From NCBI GenBank assembly GCA_039809985.1, contig JBDHWC010000003.1:16219-80218 (forward strand): a stretch of 64,000 nucleotides of DNA. Direction: 5' to 3'. This stretch comes from JAICJJ01 sp039809985 (GTDB taxonomy: Bacteria; Chloroflexota; Chloroflexia; Thermomicrobiales; UBA6265). Both the position numbers and the translations under genes were made by a program. How positions within the stretch are numbered: the stretch's first letter is position 1; each line of letters starts with the position of its first letter. This document shows positions 24,618-33,676 of this stretch, in pieces. A model generated the notes under the pieces. The model ran no database searches. It saw only the letters and a list, made by a program, of their open reading frames with translations, and was not told the DNA's origin.

Positions 24618-26465
24618 ATGCCATCCTCGAATCGCCCCGACTTCAGCAATCGACTCCGTGCCCTCGCCGCCTCGCCCGGCGTCTACCTGATGAAGGACGC
24701 CGACGGCGGCATCCTGTACGTCGGGAAGGCGGCGCGCCTGCGGGACCGGGTTCGCTCCTACTTCGCCAGCCCGCGCGGACACGACGCCAAGACGCGCGAG
24801 CTGGTGCGCCACATCGCCGACTTCGACGTGATCCGCACCGATACGGCGACCGAGGCGCTGATCCTCGAGAACGAACTGATCAAGCGGCACCAGCCGAAGT
24901 ACAACGTCATGCTGAAGGACAGCAAGACGTACCCGTACCTGAAGATCACGGCCGAGGAGTGGCCCCGGGTGATTCTCACCCGCCGGATCGTCAAGGACGG
25001 CGGCCGCTACTTCGGCCCGTACACCTCCGCCGGTGCCGCCTACCGGACGCTGAACCTGCTCAACCGCCTCTTCCCCTACCGCAAGTGCGACAAGAAGATC
25101 ACCGGCCACGACGACGTCTGCCTCTACTACCACCTCCACCAGTGCAGCGCGCCGTGCATCGGCGCGGTCGACCACGCCACCTACATGGAGTCGCTCGAAC
25201 AGACCGCGCTCTTCCTCGAGGGCAACGCCGACGCCGTCGTCGCCCCGCTCGAGGAGGAGATGGCCCAGGCCGCGGACGCGTGGAACTTCGAGCGGGCCGC
25301 CGAGCTGCGCGACCGCCTGCAGGCAATCCGGCACGTCATCGAACGACAGAAGATCGTCAGCCCGAACGGCACCAACGCCGACGTGGTCGCGGTCGCGAAG
25401 GGCGCCGGGGGCGACGCCGGCGTCCAGGTCGGCTTCCTGCGCAACGGGAAGTTGCTCGGCTCCGAGTTCTTCCCGATGCGCACCCGGGTCGAGGACCCCG
25501 AGTCGGAGATCGTCTCCGGCTTCATCGGCCAGTTCTACGCCGAGGCGGCGATGGTGCCGCCGCTGATCCTCGTCGGCGACGCCTTGCCGGAGGGCGAGAT
25601 CGAGATCCTCGGTGAGTGGCTCGCCGAGCGCCGCGGCGGCAAGGTCGAGATCGTCCGGCCGCAGCGTGGCGAGAAGCGCCAACTGGTCCAGATGGTTGCC
25701 AAGAGCGCGGCCGAGAACCTGGAGCAGAGCCGAATCAAGTTCCTGACGGACGAGCAGCGGATGACCGCGGCGATGTCGGAACTGGCCGACGCCCTCGAGC
25801 TGCCGCGCCTGCCGCGCCGCATCGAGTGCTTCGACATCTCGAATCTGCAGGGCACGAACACCGTCGCCAGCATGGTCGTCTTCGAGGACGGCCGGCCGGC
25901 GAAGCGCGAGTACCGGCGGTTCACGATCAAGACCGTCGAGGGCAGCAACGACTTCGCCTCGATGCACGAGGTCATCCAGCGGCGATTCCGGCGGGCGGCC
26001 GAGGCTGCGGCGGACGGCGACGAACAGGGAAAGTGGGCCGCCCTCCCCGACTTGGTGATCGTCGACGGCGGGAAGGGCCAACTCGGGGCGGCGCTGGACG
26101 CGCTGGCCGAGGTCGGCTGGGACGGGCAGGCCATCGTCTCCCTCGCCAAGGAGAACGAGGAGATCTTCGTTCCCGGCCAGCCGTTCCCGGTGGTGCTGCC
26201 GCGCGACTCGCAGGCGCTCTTCCTCGTGCAGCGGATCCGCGACGAGGCTCACCGGTTCGCGATCACCTTCCACCGGGAGCGAAGGTCGAAGGCGGCGGTC
26301 CACTCCCGGCTCGACGACGTGCCGGGCATCGGGCCGAAGAAGAAGCAAGCCCTCCTCAAGGCGTTCGGGTCGCTGAAGGCGATCAAGGAGGCGACCGCTG
26401 ACGAGCTCGGCAACGTGCCCGGCATCTCCCCGGCCCTGGTCGAGCAGATCAAGGCGACTCTGTGA
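24618..26465 (+). CDS. uvrC: Excinuclease ABC subunit C
   Basis: Protein of 615 aa, normal length. N-terminal GIY-YIG nuclease (residues about 20-100) with GVYLMKDADGGILYVGKA; UvrB-binding UVR motif near residue 210 (EMAQAADAWNFERAAELRDRL); central RNase H-like endonuclease domain with IECFDISNLQGTNTVASMVVFEDG and IVDGGKGQLGAAL; C-terminal tandem helix-hairpin-helix (LDDVPGIGPKKKQALLKAFGS). It makes both incisions in nucleotide excision repair. tsaC overlaps its stop by GTGA. Confidence 0.98.
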   Translation: MPSSNRPDFSNRLRALAASPGVYLMKDADGGILYVGKAARLRDRVRSYFASPRGHDAKTRELVRHIADFDVIRTDTATEALILENELIKRHQPKYNVMLKDSKTYPYLKITAEEWPRVILTRRIVKDGGRYFGPYTSAGAAYRTLNLLNRLFPYRKCDKKITGHDDVCLYYHLHQCSAPCIGAVDHATYMESLEQTALFLEGNADAVVAPLEEEMAQAADAWNFERAAELRDRLQAIRHVIERQKIVSPNGTNADVVAVAKGAGGDAGVQVGFLRNGKLLGSEFFPMRTRVEDPESEIVSGFIGQFYAEAAMVPPLILVGDALPEGEIEILGEWLAERRGGKVEIVRPQRGEKRQLVQMVAKSAAENLEQSRIKFLTDEQRMTAAMSELADALELPRLPRRIECFDISNLQGTNTVASMVVFEDGRPAKREYRRFTIKTVEGSNDFASMHEVIQRRFRRAAEAAADGDEQGKWAALPDLVIVDGGKGQLGAALDALAEVGWDGQAIVSLAKENEEIFVPGQPFPVVLPRDSQALFLVQRIRDEAHRFAITFHRERRSKAAVHSRLDDVPGIGPKKKQALLKAFGSLKAIKEATADELGNVPGISPALVEQIKATL

Positions 26466-27130
26466 CGCCAATCACAGCCGGCGGACCGCTGGTCCTTCCG
26501 GCTGACGACCCAGCAGCGATCGCGCTGGCGATCGAGCGACTGGCGTCGGGAGGAGTCGTCGCGGTCCCGACCGACACGGTGTACGGCATCGCCGCGTCGC
26601 TTGCCGCCCCGTCCGCCCTACGCCGAATCTTCGAGATCAAGGGGCGCTCCACGCTGAAGTCGCTGCCGGTTCTCGTCGCCGGCGACGAACAGGTCGCACG
26701 GGTCGCCATGGCCGCACCGCCAGATCTTCTCGCGTTGGCGCGCCGTTACTGGCCCGGCCCGTTGACCCTGGTGCTGCCTGCCGAGCCCGATCTTCCCGCG
26801 GAGGTTGTCGCAGTCGACGCGGCGGGCAGACGCACGGTTGGCGTGCGCGTGCCCGACCACGCTTGGACTCGCCGGCTGATCGTCGGGGCCGGCGGGGCGT
26901 TGGCCGTCACCAGCGCCAACCGCAGCGGTGAGCCCGAGTCGCGATCGGTCGCCGAAGTGGTGGCGGCCTGTCCCACGGTGGACTTGGTCCTCGACGACGG
27001 TCCGAGCCCGGGCGGCCTGCCGTCGTCGGTCGTCGCGGCTCTCGATGGCGGCTTGCAGGTGCTGCGCGAGGGGGCGATCCCGGCCGAGGTACTGCAGCGG
27101 TGTTGGCAGGACGTCACCGGCCGGTCCTGA
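26462..27130 (+). CDS. tsaC: L-threonylcarbamoyladenylate synthase (TsaC/Sua5/YrdC)
   Basis: Protein of 222 aa, the short single-domain YrdC form. Signature blocks: GGVVAVPTDTVYGIAAS, RRIFEIKGRSTLKSLPVLV (KxR), YWPGPLTLVL, and the late SANRSGEP. It makes threonylcarbamoyl-AMP for tRNA t6A37. The GTG start at 26462 overlaps the uvrC TGA, so expression is probably coupled to uvrC. No Sua5-type C-terminal domain is present. Confidence 0.95.
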   Translation: MTPITAGGPLVLPADDPAAIALAIERLASGGVVAVPTDTVYGIAASLAAPSALRRIFEIKGRSTLKSLPVLVAGDEQVARVAMAAPPDLLALARRYWPGPLTLVLPAEPDLPAEVVAVDAAGRRTVGVRVPDHAWTRRLIVGAGGALAVTSANRSGEPESRSVAEVVAACPTVDLVLDDGPSPGGLPSSVVAALDGGLQVLREGAIPAEVLQRCWQDVTGRS

Positions 27131-27203
27131 GCGACGGCTGGCGGGCAACGGCACTTCCGGCTAGCATGGGTCGATTGATGTCGGAGTCGGGAGCGCAGCA
27201 GCG

Positions 27204-28193
27204 ATGACCGAGCCAACGCGGGAGCCGGAACGGCGATTCCGCCTCGGAAGACGGCACCCGGCTGAGCAGGCAATGCTCACCGAGTCGAGCGAACTCGAAG
27301 AGACCGCCGACGACGCCCTCCCCGAGAACACCCGGCCCGACCTCGGCCCCCCCGCGCCGGGCGTGCAGCCGGTCGAGCAGCCGGGCAGCGGCCTCGGGAT
27401 GATCGTCAGCATCGCCGTCACCGCCGTGGTGTTCATCCTCGCCATCTACGCCACGGGCCAGCCCACCCCGAACCGGATCCCCCTCCTCCAAACCACCAAC
27501 CCCCTCTTCTGGATCGTCGCCGCCCTCGCGGTGCTGGCGGCGGGCGCAGGCTCGGAGTACGCCGAGCGGACGGCCTCCCGGCAGTTGGCGACGTACGGCC
27601 GCGGCCGGCCCGAGGGCGCGCCGGCGACGTCGTGGATCGTGCCGAGCATCGCGACCCTCGCCGCGATCATGCTGGTCGCGACCTACCACAACGCCGTCAT
27701 GCTGGTGGTGGGTCCGCTGGTCGCCTTCTTCGGCAGCTTCGGCGCGTTGCTGGCGCGGGACCTGATCGACGACGCCAGCGACAACGCCCTGCGCAGCGCG
27801 GCCACCATCCACACGGTCGTCGTGCTGGCGATCGCCTTCCTCGCCTTCAGCGCGGTCTACCTCAACAAGATGGCAACGCCGATCACCGCGATCATGGTCG
27901 GGCTGATCGGCGGCCTCCTGATGCTGGAGACGTTCGAGCGGAGCGACGCCCCGACCGGGCAGCGCGTCCTCTACTCGCTGATCGTCGGCATCGTGCTGGC
28001 GCAGGCCGCCGCCGCCTTGATGTGGTGGCCGACCCACGGTTGGACCGGCGGCGCGGTGCTGCTCGTCTGCTTCTACCTTGCCTCCGGCATCGTCCTCTCC
28101 TTCGTGCGGCACGGCTGGGTGCGCACTCGCGACATGCTCGAGTTCGGGGCAGTCAGTCTGATCGCCCTGCTCTTCTTGGCGGTGACCGCCTGA
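27204..28193 (+). CDS. Multi-spanning membrane protein of unknown function
   Basis: Protein of 329 aa. A charged, proline-rich cytosolic N-terminus of about 62 residues precedes roughly eight hydrophobic segments, grouped in pairs (IVSIAVTAVVFILAIYA; FWIVAALAVLAAGAG; IVPSIATLAAIMLVA; and others to the C-terminus). No catalytic motif seen. Hypothetical proteins of this type occur in Chloroflexota genomes, but I cannot name the family. A small gene overlaps its stop by one base (TGATG), so they are co-translated. Confidence 0.78.
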   Translation: MTEPTREPERRFRLGRRHPAEQAMLTESSELEETADDALPENTRPDLGPPAPGVQPVEQPGSGLGMIVSIAVTAVVFILAIYATGQPTPNRIPLLQTTNPLFWIVAALAVLAAGAGSEYAERTASRQLATYGRGRPEGAPATSWIVPSIATLAAIMLVATYHNAVMLVVGPLVAFFGSFGALLARDLIDDASDNALRSAATIHTVVVLAIAFLAFSAVYLNKMATPITAIMVGLIGGLLMLETFERSDAPTGQRVLYSLIVGIVLAQAAAALMWWPTHGWTGGAVLLVCFYLASGIVLSFVRHGWVRTRDMLEFGAVSLIALLFLAVTA

Positions 28194-28378
28194 TGGCACG
28201 ACCGGCCGATGCGTCAGGCAGTCAGTCCGAGAAGGAACTGCACCGGCTCCTGACCGAACTCGACAGTTGCGAGGAACTGCTCGAACTGATGGACGAACTC
28301 GGCCTTGACACCCGCGAAGCCGTCGAATCCCGCGTCGAGACGCTCCACCGGACCATCGACGCCTGGGAGACCGCTTGA
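28193..28378 (+). CDS. Small helical protein coupled to the preceding membrane protein
   Basis: Protein of 61 aa. Starts at ATG 28193, one base into the TGA of the membrane-protein gene. Very acidic, leucine-rich and helical (KELHRLLTELDSCEELLELM, then GLDTREAVESRVETL), with one cysteine. No recognised domain. Its position suggests an accessory of the membrane protein or simply an operon member before rarA, which begins 43 bases on. Confidence 0.6.
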   Translation: MARPADASGSQSEKELHRLLTELDSCEELLELMDELGLDTREAVESRVETLHRTIDAWETA

Positions 28379-28421
28379 GCGCCCGGCATCGTCCCCGGGG
28401 CGCGGCCTCGCGCCCGCTCTG

Positions 28422-29759
28422 ATGCGCGACCTCTTCGACGACCAGCGCGAACGCCAGCTCCGTCGGCACGCGCCGCTCGCCGCCCGCATGCGGCCCGACC
28501 GCCTCGACGACGTCGTCGGCCATTCGGACGTGATCGGGCCCGGCACGTTGCTGCGGCGGGCGATCGAGCAGGACCGACTCTCGTCGATCATCCTCTGGGG
28601 CCCGCCGGGATCCGGCAAGACGACGATTGCCCGACTCATCGCCACCACCACCCGGGCCCGCTTCTCCTCCGTCAGCGCGGTCACCGCCGGGGTCGCCGAC
28701 CTGCGGGCGGTCATCCGCGAAGCCACCGAACGGCTCGGCATGCACGGGCAGCGCACGGTCCTCTTCATCGACGAGATCCACCGCTTCAACAAGGCGCAGC
28801 AGGACGCGATCCTGCCGCAGGTCGAGGACGGCACGGTCATCCTGATCGGGGCGACGACCGAGAACCCGTCGTTCGAGGTGAACGCCCCGCTCCTGTCGCG
28901 GTCGCGTGTCGTTCGCCTCGAGTCGCTCGCCGACGAGGACGTTCGCCGGCTGGTCGAGCGCGCCCTGGCCGATCGCGAGCGTGGCATCGGGTATGCCGAG
29001 TTGACCATCGAACCGGACGCCGTCGATCTCCTCGTCAACCTCGCCAACGGGGACGCCCGGTTCGCCCTGAACACCCTCGACTACGCGGCGGCCGGAACCG
29101 ACCAGGGCGGGACGATCACCGCCTCGCTGGTCGGGCAGGCTGCCCAGCGCCGCGCCGCCACCTACGACCGGGCCGGGGACGACCATTTCGACGCCATCTC
29201 GGCCCTGCACAAGACGCTCCGCGGCTCGGACCCCCAAGCCGCCCTCTACTGGCTCGCACGCATGCTCGAGCGCGGCGACGACCCTCTCTACATCGCCCGG
29301 CGGCTGGTCCGGTTCGCGTCCGAGGACGTCGGTCTCGCCGATCCTCACGCACTGCCGCTGGCCGTTGCGGCGCAGCAGGCCGTGCATTTCATCGGGCTGC
29401 CGGAAGGAGCACTGGCCCTGGCCGAACTGACGGTCTACCTCGCGCTCGCGCCGAAGAGCAACGCCGTCTACCGAGCCTACGGCGCGGCCCGGGACGACGT
29501 CGAGCAGACGCGCAACGACCCGGTGCCGGTCCACCTGCGCAACGCGCCGACGCGCCTGATGAAGGACCTCGGGTTCGGCGCGGGGTACCGCTACGCGCAC
29601 GACTTCGAGGGCGGCGTGGTGGGGCAGCAGAACCTGCCGGATCGGCTTGGCCAGCCGTCGTACTACCAGCCGACCGACCGCGGGTTCGAGCGGGAGTTGA
29701 CCGAGCGGATGCGCAAGATCACCGAGATCTACAGTAAGACCGAGGACTCGGAGTCATGA
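28422..29759 (+). CDS. rarA: Replication-associated recombination protein A (RarA/MgsA), AAA+ ATPase
   Basis: Protein of 445 aa. Walker A GPPGSGKT (residues 60-67), Walker B FIDEIHRF (about 110-117), sensor 1 GATTENPSFEVN, arginine-finger region LLSRSRV, then the RarA tetramerisation tail with LHKTLRGSDPQAALYWLARML and the C-terminal AHDFEGGVVGQQNLPD. It acts at stalled forks with RecA and SSB. The ATG at 28422 fits the family N-terminus; ATGA overlap with rph at its end. Confidence 0.95.
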   Translation: MRDLFDDQRERQLRRHAPLAARMRPDRLDDVVGHSDVIGPGTLLRRAIEQDRLSSIILWGPPGSGKTTIARLIATTTRARFSSVSAVTAGVADLRAVIREATERLGMHGQRTVLFIDEIHRFNKAQQDAILPQVEDGTVILIGATTENPSFEVNAPLLSRSRVVRLESLADEDVRRLVERALADRERGIGYAELTIEPDAVDLLVNLANGDARFALNTLDYAAAGTDQGGTITASLVGQAAQRRAATYDRAGDDHFDAISALHKTLRGSDPQAALYWLARMLERGDDPLYIARRLVRFASEDVGLADPHALPLAVAAQQAVHFIGLPEGALALAELTVYLALAPKSNAVYRAYGAARDDVEQTRNDPVPVHLRNAPTRLMKDLGFGAGYRYAHDFEGGVVGQQNLPDRLGQPSYYQPTDRGFERELTERMRKITEIYSKTEDSES

Positions 29760-30490
29760 CCCCGCGACGCAAGGACGACCGCGCCGCGGACGCGTTGCGG
29801 CCGTTGGCGATCTCGCCCGACGCGGTCCCCAACGCCGAGGGGTCCGCCCTGATCACCTTGGGCGACACCCACGTGCTTTGCGCCGCGACGGTCGAGGAGC
29901 GAGTGCCTCGCTGGCTGGCGGGCAAAGGGGGAGGCTGGGTCACCGCCGAGTACAGCATGCTGCCCCGCGCCACCAAGGAGCGGACGCCGCGCGAGGCCAC
30001 GCTCGGCAAGCAAGGCGGTCGGACCGTGGAGATTCAGCGCCTGATCGGGCGCTCGCTCCGCGCCGCGGTCGACCTGAGGGCCCTCGGGGAGCGGCAGATC
30101 ATCGTTGACTGCGACGTGCTCCGCGCCGACGGCGGAACACGATGCGCGTCAATCAGCGGGGCGTACGTCGCGCTCGCTCTGGCGTTGCACCGGCTTCGAC
30201 GCGATCGTTCGATCAAGAAGGATCCGCTGGCCGCCGCGGTGGCCGCCGTCAGCGTCGGCATCCACAACGGCGTGCCGATCCTCGACCTCGACTACGCCGA
30301 GGACTCCAAGGCCGACGCCGACGTCAACGTGGTGATGACGGACGCGCACCGCTTCGTCGAAGTTCAGGGCACGGCCGAGGGCGCGCCGTTCAGCGACGCC
30401 GAACTCTCCGACATGCTGCTGCTCGCGCAACTCGGCCTCGACCAGATCTTCCGAGTCCAGCGCGAGGCGATTCTCGCCGGCACCAGTTGA
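29756..30490 (+). CDS. rph: Ribonuclease PH
   Basis: Protein of 244 aa. RNase PH blocks in order: ALITLGDTHVLCAATVEE, GWVTAEYSMLPRAT, ERTPREA, the phosphate-site region GRTVEIQRLIGRSLRA, the DCDVLRADGGTRCASISGAYVAL core, and LDLDYAEDSKADADVNVVM. It trims tRNA 3' ends phosphorolytically. Its ATG overlaps the rarA stop (ATGA). The convergent HisC-like gene ends six bases beyond its stop. Confidence 0.97.
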   Translation: MTPRRKDDRAADALRPLAISPDAVPNAEGSALITLGDTHVLCAATVEERVPRWLAGKGGGWVTAEYSMLPRATKERTPREATLGKQGGRTVEIQRLIGRSLRAAVDLRALGERQIIVDCDVLRADGGTRCASISGAYVALALALHRLRRDRSIKKDPLAAAVAAVSVGIHNGVPILDLDYAEDSKADADVNVVMTDAHRFVEVQGTAEGAPFSDAELSDMLLLAQLGLDQIFRVQREAILAGTS

Positions 30491-30496
30491 CCGCGG

Positions 30497-31522
30497 TCAG
30501 ACCACCGTCCTCGTCACGTCGATCATCGCTCGCTTGAGCGCATCGGACTCCTCGGCCGTCCCCGCCGTGATCCTAAGATGGCGGTCAAACGCGGCACCCT
30601 GCGGCAGGTGGACCGCGATCCCCCGAGCGCGCAGTTCCCGGGCAACCACATCTCGACTCGACAACTCGATGCGGGCCAGCAGGAAGTTGGACATCGTCGG
30701 CATCGGCTGCACCAGACTCAGCTTGCGCAGCGTGCGGAACAGCCGCGAGCGGTCTTCCCTTGCCCTCCGAATCAGCATCTGGCAGCCGACCGGGTCGTCG
30801 AGCGTGGCAACTGCGGCAGCCAAGCCACCCCCGGAGGCCTCTCCCGGGAGCACGTCCGCCACCCGTTCCAGCAGCGAGGGGCGGGCGACCGCGTACGCCA
30901 GCGGGAAGGCGTCGAGCGCGGCCCAGTTCTGGAGCGACTGCACCACGACGACGTTGTCGAGTTCCCTGACGTAAGGCAGAAGGCTCCTGCCCCCGTACCC
31001 GCCGTGCTGCTCGTCGACGACGACGGTCGCGAAGGCCCGTGCCAGACGCACCAGCGCTTGGCCCGGCAGCACCGTGCCGGATGGGTCGGACGGCGATCCG
31101 ACGAAGACCGTGGCAGAGGGCGGCAACGCCTCGAGGATGTCAGGTTCCGCTGCCACCGCATGCCTGAGGTCGCGCGGCAACACGAGCGCGGAACGACCGA
31201 TTCGCTGCGCGCTGCGTGCGATTCCGAAGTCGCCGGGGTCGAATCGGACGAGTTCTTCGGATCGGTTCGCATTGAGCATCAGAGCCGTGACCAGATGCTC
31301 GGGCCGATCGGCAAAGAGGAACCATTCCGGCGGCAACCCGGTTCGGGTCGAGAGCTGCTGTCGCAGTCGGGCCGCGAGAGCTGGCGGATACGGGTTCGAC
31401 CCGCCAGCGGCCACGGCCTCGTAGACGGTCAGGAGCGGACCGCGACGGTTCACCGGCAGGTCGAGCCGCAACACGCCTCCACCCGCGGCCCCGCGCACGC
31501 CGGCCGCCAGCGAACTGCTCAT
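30497..31522 (-). CDS. HisC-like aminotransferase fold protein lacking the PLP lysine
   Basis: Protein of 341 aa with the class I/II aminotransferase layout of HisC: GSNPYPP near residue 41, a SPSDPSGTVLP segment (residues 143-153, normally SPNNPTG), VVVDEQHGG (Asp170, the pyridine-N contact, normally DEAY), and a late LRITAGT arginine. Where the family has TLSKAFG with the Schiff-base lysine, this protein reads SLQNWAA, placing Asn199 at the lysine position. The usual Tyr after DEA is His173. It is therefore probably not a working transaminase. The ATG overlaps the upstream phosphoesterase stop (ATGA). Function unknown. Confidence 0.8.
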   Translation of the reverse strand: MSSSLAAGVRGAAGGGVLRLDLPVNRRGPLLTVYEAVAAGGSNPYPPALAARLRQQLSTRTGLPPEWFLFADRPEHLVTALMLNANRSEELVRFDPGDFGIARSAQRIGRSALVLPRDLRHAVAAEPDILEALPPSATVFVGSPSDPSGTVLPGQALVRLARAFATVVVDEQHGGYGGRSLLPYVRELDNVVVVQSLQNWAALDAFPLAYAVARPSLLERVADVLPGEASGGGLAAAVATLDDPVGCQMLIRRAREDRSRLFRTLRKLSLVQPMPTMSNFLLARIELSSRDVVARELRARGIAVHLPQGAAFDRHLRITAGTAEESDALKRAMIDVTRTVV

Positions 31523-32349
31523 CGTGCGCCCTTGGCGAGGGCGACGGCACCCGCATCCGGCTCGACGACCCCCTCCGGCCCGACGTGAAAGAGCCGGATG
31601 CCGTTCGTGACCGGAAGCGCCACGTTGCGAACTGGAACTCCGCCATGCGTCGCCCCGATCTCGTTGCCCAAGTGGGCATGACCGTGAATGGCCAGTGCGA
31701 CCCCGTGGCGGTCGATGACGCGGCCGAGTTCGCTGTTGCCGAGCATCCAATACTTGGCGAGCGGTTCCCGCCCGAGCGTGGTCGGCGTCGGCGAGAAATG
31801 GGTGACGACCAAGCGCGCGTTGGATTCGAGCGCGGCCAGGCAGATTTCAAGCCGCTCCGTCTCGCGCTTGGAGCGAATCGCCAGCGCTTTCATCGCGCGC
31901 CCGGGGAACCGCTCAGGGCCGGCCTCCGGCCAAAAGCCCCCGCCGCAGCCACTGGTCCCGACAATGCCCAGACGGAACCCGTTGTCGCCCGCGACCACCA
32001 GCGACTCGCCGTCGAGCAACTGGATGCCGCCCCGCGTCAGGATCCGACGAAACGCGACCCGCCGCCGCGTGCGGAGATCGTGGTTCCCCAGCACGGCGAC
32101 GATCGGAATCCGGGCGTCGGAGAGGAACTCGACCGCGGCGTCGAGCTCGGTCAGCAAGCCGCTGTCGGTGATGTCCCCGGCGACGACCAGCAAGTCGGCC
32201 TGCCCGCGCAGGTCCGGCAGCGGGTCCAGGCGAACTGGGCGTCCGAACGCGCTGACATGCAGGTCGCCAGTGGCGGCGATCCGCGCGAACCCCGACGCAA
32301 CGGCCGAACGGCGGATCGGCATGGGATGGCAGGTGACAGAAGGCTCCAT
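31519..32349 (-). CDS. Metallophosphoesterase (calcineurin-like)
   Basis: Protein of 276 aa with the five metal-binding motifs of the family: ATGDLHVS (about residue 26), VAGDITDSG, VLGNHDL, VVTHFSPTP and IHGHAHLG. No signal peptide, so cytosolic. Substrate not predictable. ATG 32347-32349 has no Shine-Dalgarno but a TAGGAT box (minus strand 32365-32360) ten bases upstream. It is the first gene of a two-gene unit with the HisC-like protein and is divergent from dacA. Confidence 0.88.
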   Translation of the reverse strand: MEPSVTCHPMPIRRSAVASGFARIAATGDLHVSAFGRPVRLDPLPDLRGQADLLVVAGDITDSGLLTELDAAVEFLSDARIPIVAVLGNHDLRTRRRVAFRRILTRGGIQLLDGESLVVAGDNGFRLGIVGTSGCGGGFWPEAGPERFPGRAMKALAIRSKRETERLEICLAALESNARLVVTHFSPTPTTLGREPLAKYWMLGNSELGRVIDRHGVALAIHGHAHLGNEIGATHGGVPVRNVALPVTNGIRLFHVGPEGVVEPDAGAVALAKGAR

Positions 32350-32451
32350 ACGAGACGGAATCCTAGCCTATGCCCGGACCGCCCAACCCCTACCTTCGTC
32401 GCATCCGTCCCACCGTGCCGATCGCCGCGTCGCGGCCCGGGCCGCCTGAGA

Positions 32452-32457
32452 TATCAT
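32452..32457 (+). promoter_or_regulatory. TATCAT -10 box of dacA
   Basis: TATCAT ends seven bases before the GTG start of dacA, with no Shine-Dalgarno between, suggesting that transcription starts at or next to the initiation codon. Confidence 0.4.
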
Positions 32458-32464
32458 CCCGCGC

Positions 32465-33676
32465 GTGAGCGATCGGATGGGGATCAACCCGCAACCTCTT
32501 CGCCGAAACACGGCTCGGACGTCTCGTCGACGACGGGGTTCGATGTTGTTGGCGTTCGTCGTCGCGCTGGCGATGACGATCGTGGGCCTCGGTTCCCCAT
32601 CGGCGTCGGCCAGCGACGACGCCGCCCGGTTTGCCCCGCTCCCAGTCTCGGGGGTCACGGCCCAGTCGGCCTTCGTGCTCGACAGCAGTGTCGGCACCCC
32701 GCTGCTGGCGCTCAACCCCGACGAGCAACGATCCCCTGCCAGCCTGACCAAGCTGATGACCGCGTTGGTCGTGGTCGAGCATGGCGACCTCGAGGCAACG
32801 GTCACGATCGCCGAAACCGATCTCGCCTCCGAGTCGGAGTCCCGAGTCGGGCTCGTTGCCGGTGACACCCTGACCGTGCGCGACCTGCTCGCCGGCTTGC
32901 TGATCCCCTCCGGGAACGACGCGGCGCGCGCCTTGGCCCGCACCGTCGGCCTCGTGCTCGACCCTTCCGCCGCCGACGCCGAGCAAGCGACGCGGGCCTT
33001 TGTCGCGGAGATGAACGCGACCGCGGCCAAGCTCGGAGCGGCCAATACCCACTTCGTCAACCCGACCGGGCTCGACGTGGACGGTCAGCACTCCTCCGCC
33101 CGCGACATCGCCATTATCGGCGCGACGGCACTGCAGAACTCGCTGGTTCGCGAGTTCACGTCGACCGTCAGCATGACGCTCAAGTCGACGGCGAATCCGG
33201 ACGGCTACCCGATCCACACCACCAACGATCTCCTCGTCGACGAGAGTGTCCAAGGCGGCAAGACGGGCACCACGGAGAGTGCCGGCGGCTGCGTCCTCAC
33301 CTACTTCGAAGAGGGGCGGAACCTGATCATCGCCGTCGTGCTCGGCAGCGCGCTCGAGCATGACGAAGAGGGGAATCCCCACAGTCCTGCCCGCTTCGAC
33401 GACATGCGCCTGATCATGAGCAACCTCACGGCCGAGTTCCGCTGGGTCAGTCCGGAGGACCGCACCAGTTTCCCCGGGTTGAGCGACGAGCTCTCCGCGT
33501 GGGACGCGGTGCTGGCGTCGGACGTCGACGTGCCGGTGCCGACCGACGCCGCGGACCCCGCTCGCTTCCGCCTTGTGCTCGGACCGGCCGCCGCACCGGA
33601 CAACCCGGTTGGCACCGTGCGATTCTTCTCCGGGCCGGACCTGCTCGCGGAGCAGCCCGTGCTCCAAGGGAAGTGA
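32465..33676 (+). CDS. dacA: D-alanyl-D-alanine carboxypeptidase (peptidase S11, PBP5-like)
   Basis: Protein of 403 aa. Basic N-terminus, then a hydrophobic export segment (about residues 26-42) ending near SASAS. The S11 active-site triad is complete: SxxK (Ser93-Leu-Thr-Lys96 in SPASLTKLM), SxN (Ser150-Gly-Asn152 in IPSGNDAA), KTG (Lys267 in GGKTGTT). It trims the terminal D-Ala of peptidoglycan stem peptides outside the membrane. The C-terminal 70 residues replace the usual amphipathic anchor. rluB overlaps by GTGA, an unusual partner that probably reflects compact operon packing. Confidence 0.95.
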   Translation: MSDRMGINPQPLRRNTARTSRRRRGSMLLAFVVALAMTIVGLGSPSASASDDAARFAPLPVSGVTAQSAFVLDSSVGTPLLALNPDEQRSPASLTKLMTALVVVEHGDLEATVTIAETDLASESESRVGLVAGDTLTVRDLLAGLLIPSGNDAARALARTVGLVLDPSAADAEQATRAFVAEMNATAAKLGAANTHFVNPTGLDVDGQHSSARDIAIIGATALQNSLVREFTSTVSMTLKSTANPDGYPIHTTNDLLVDESVQGGKTGTTESAGGCVLTYFEEGRNLIIAVVLGSALEHDEEGNPHSPARFDDMRLIMSNLTAEFRWVSPEDRTSFPGLSDELSAWDAVLASDVDVPVPTDAADPARFRLVLGPAAAPDNPVGTVRFFSGPDLLAEQPVLQGK

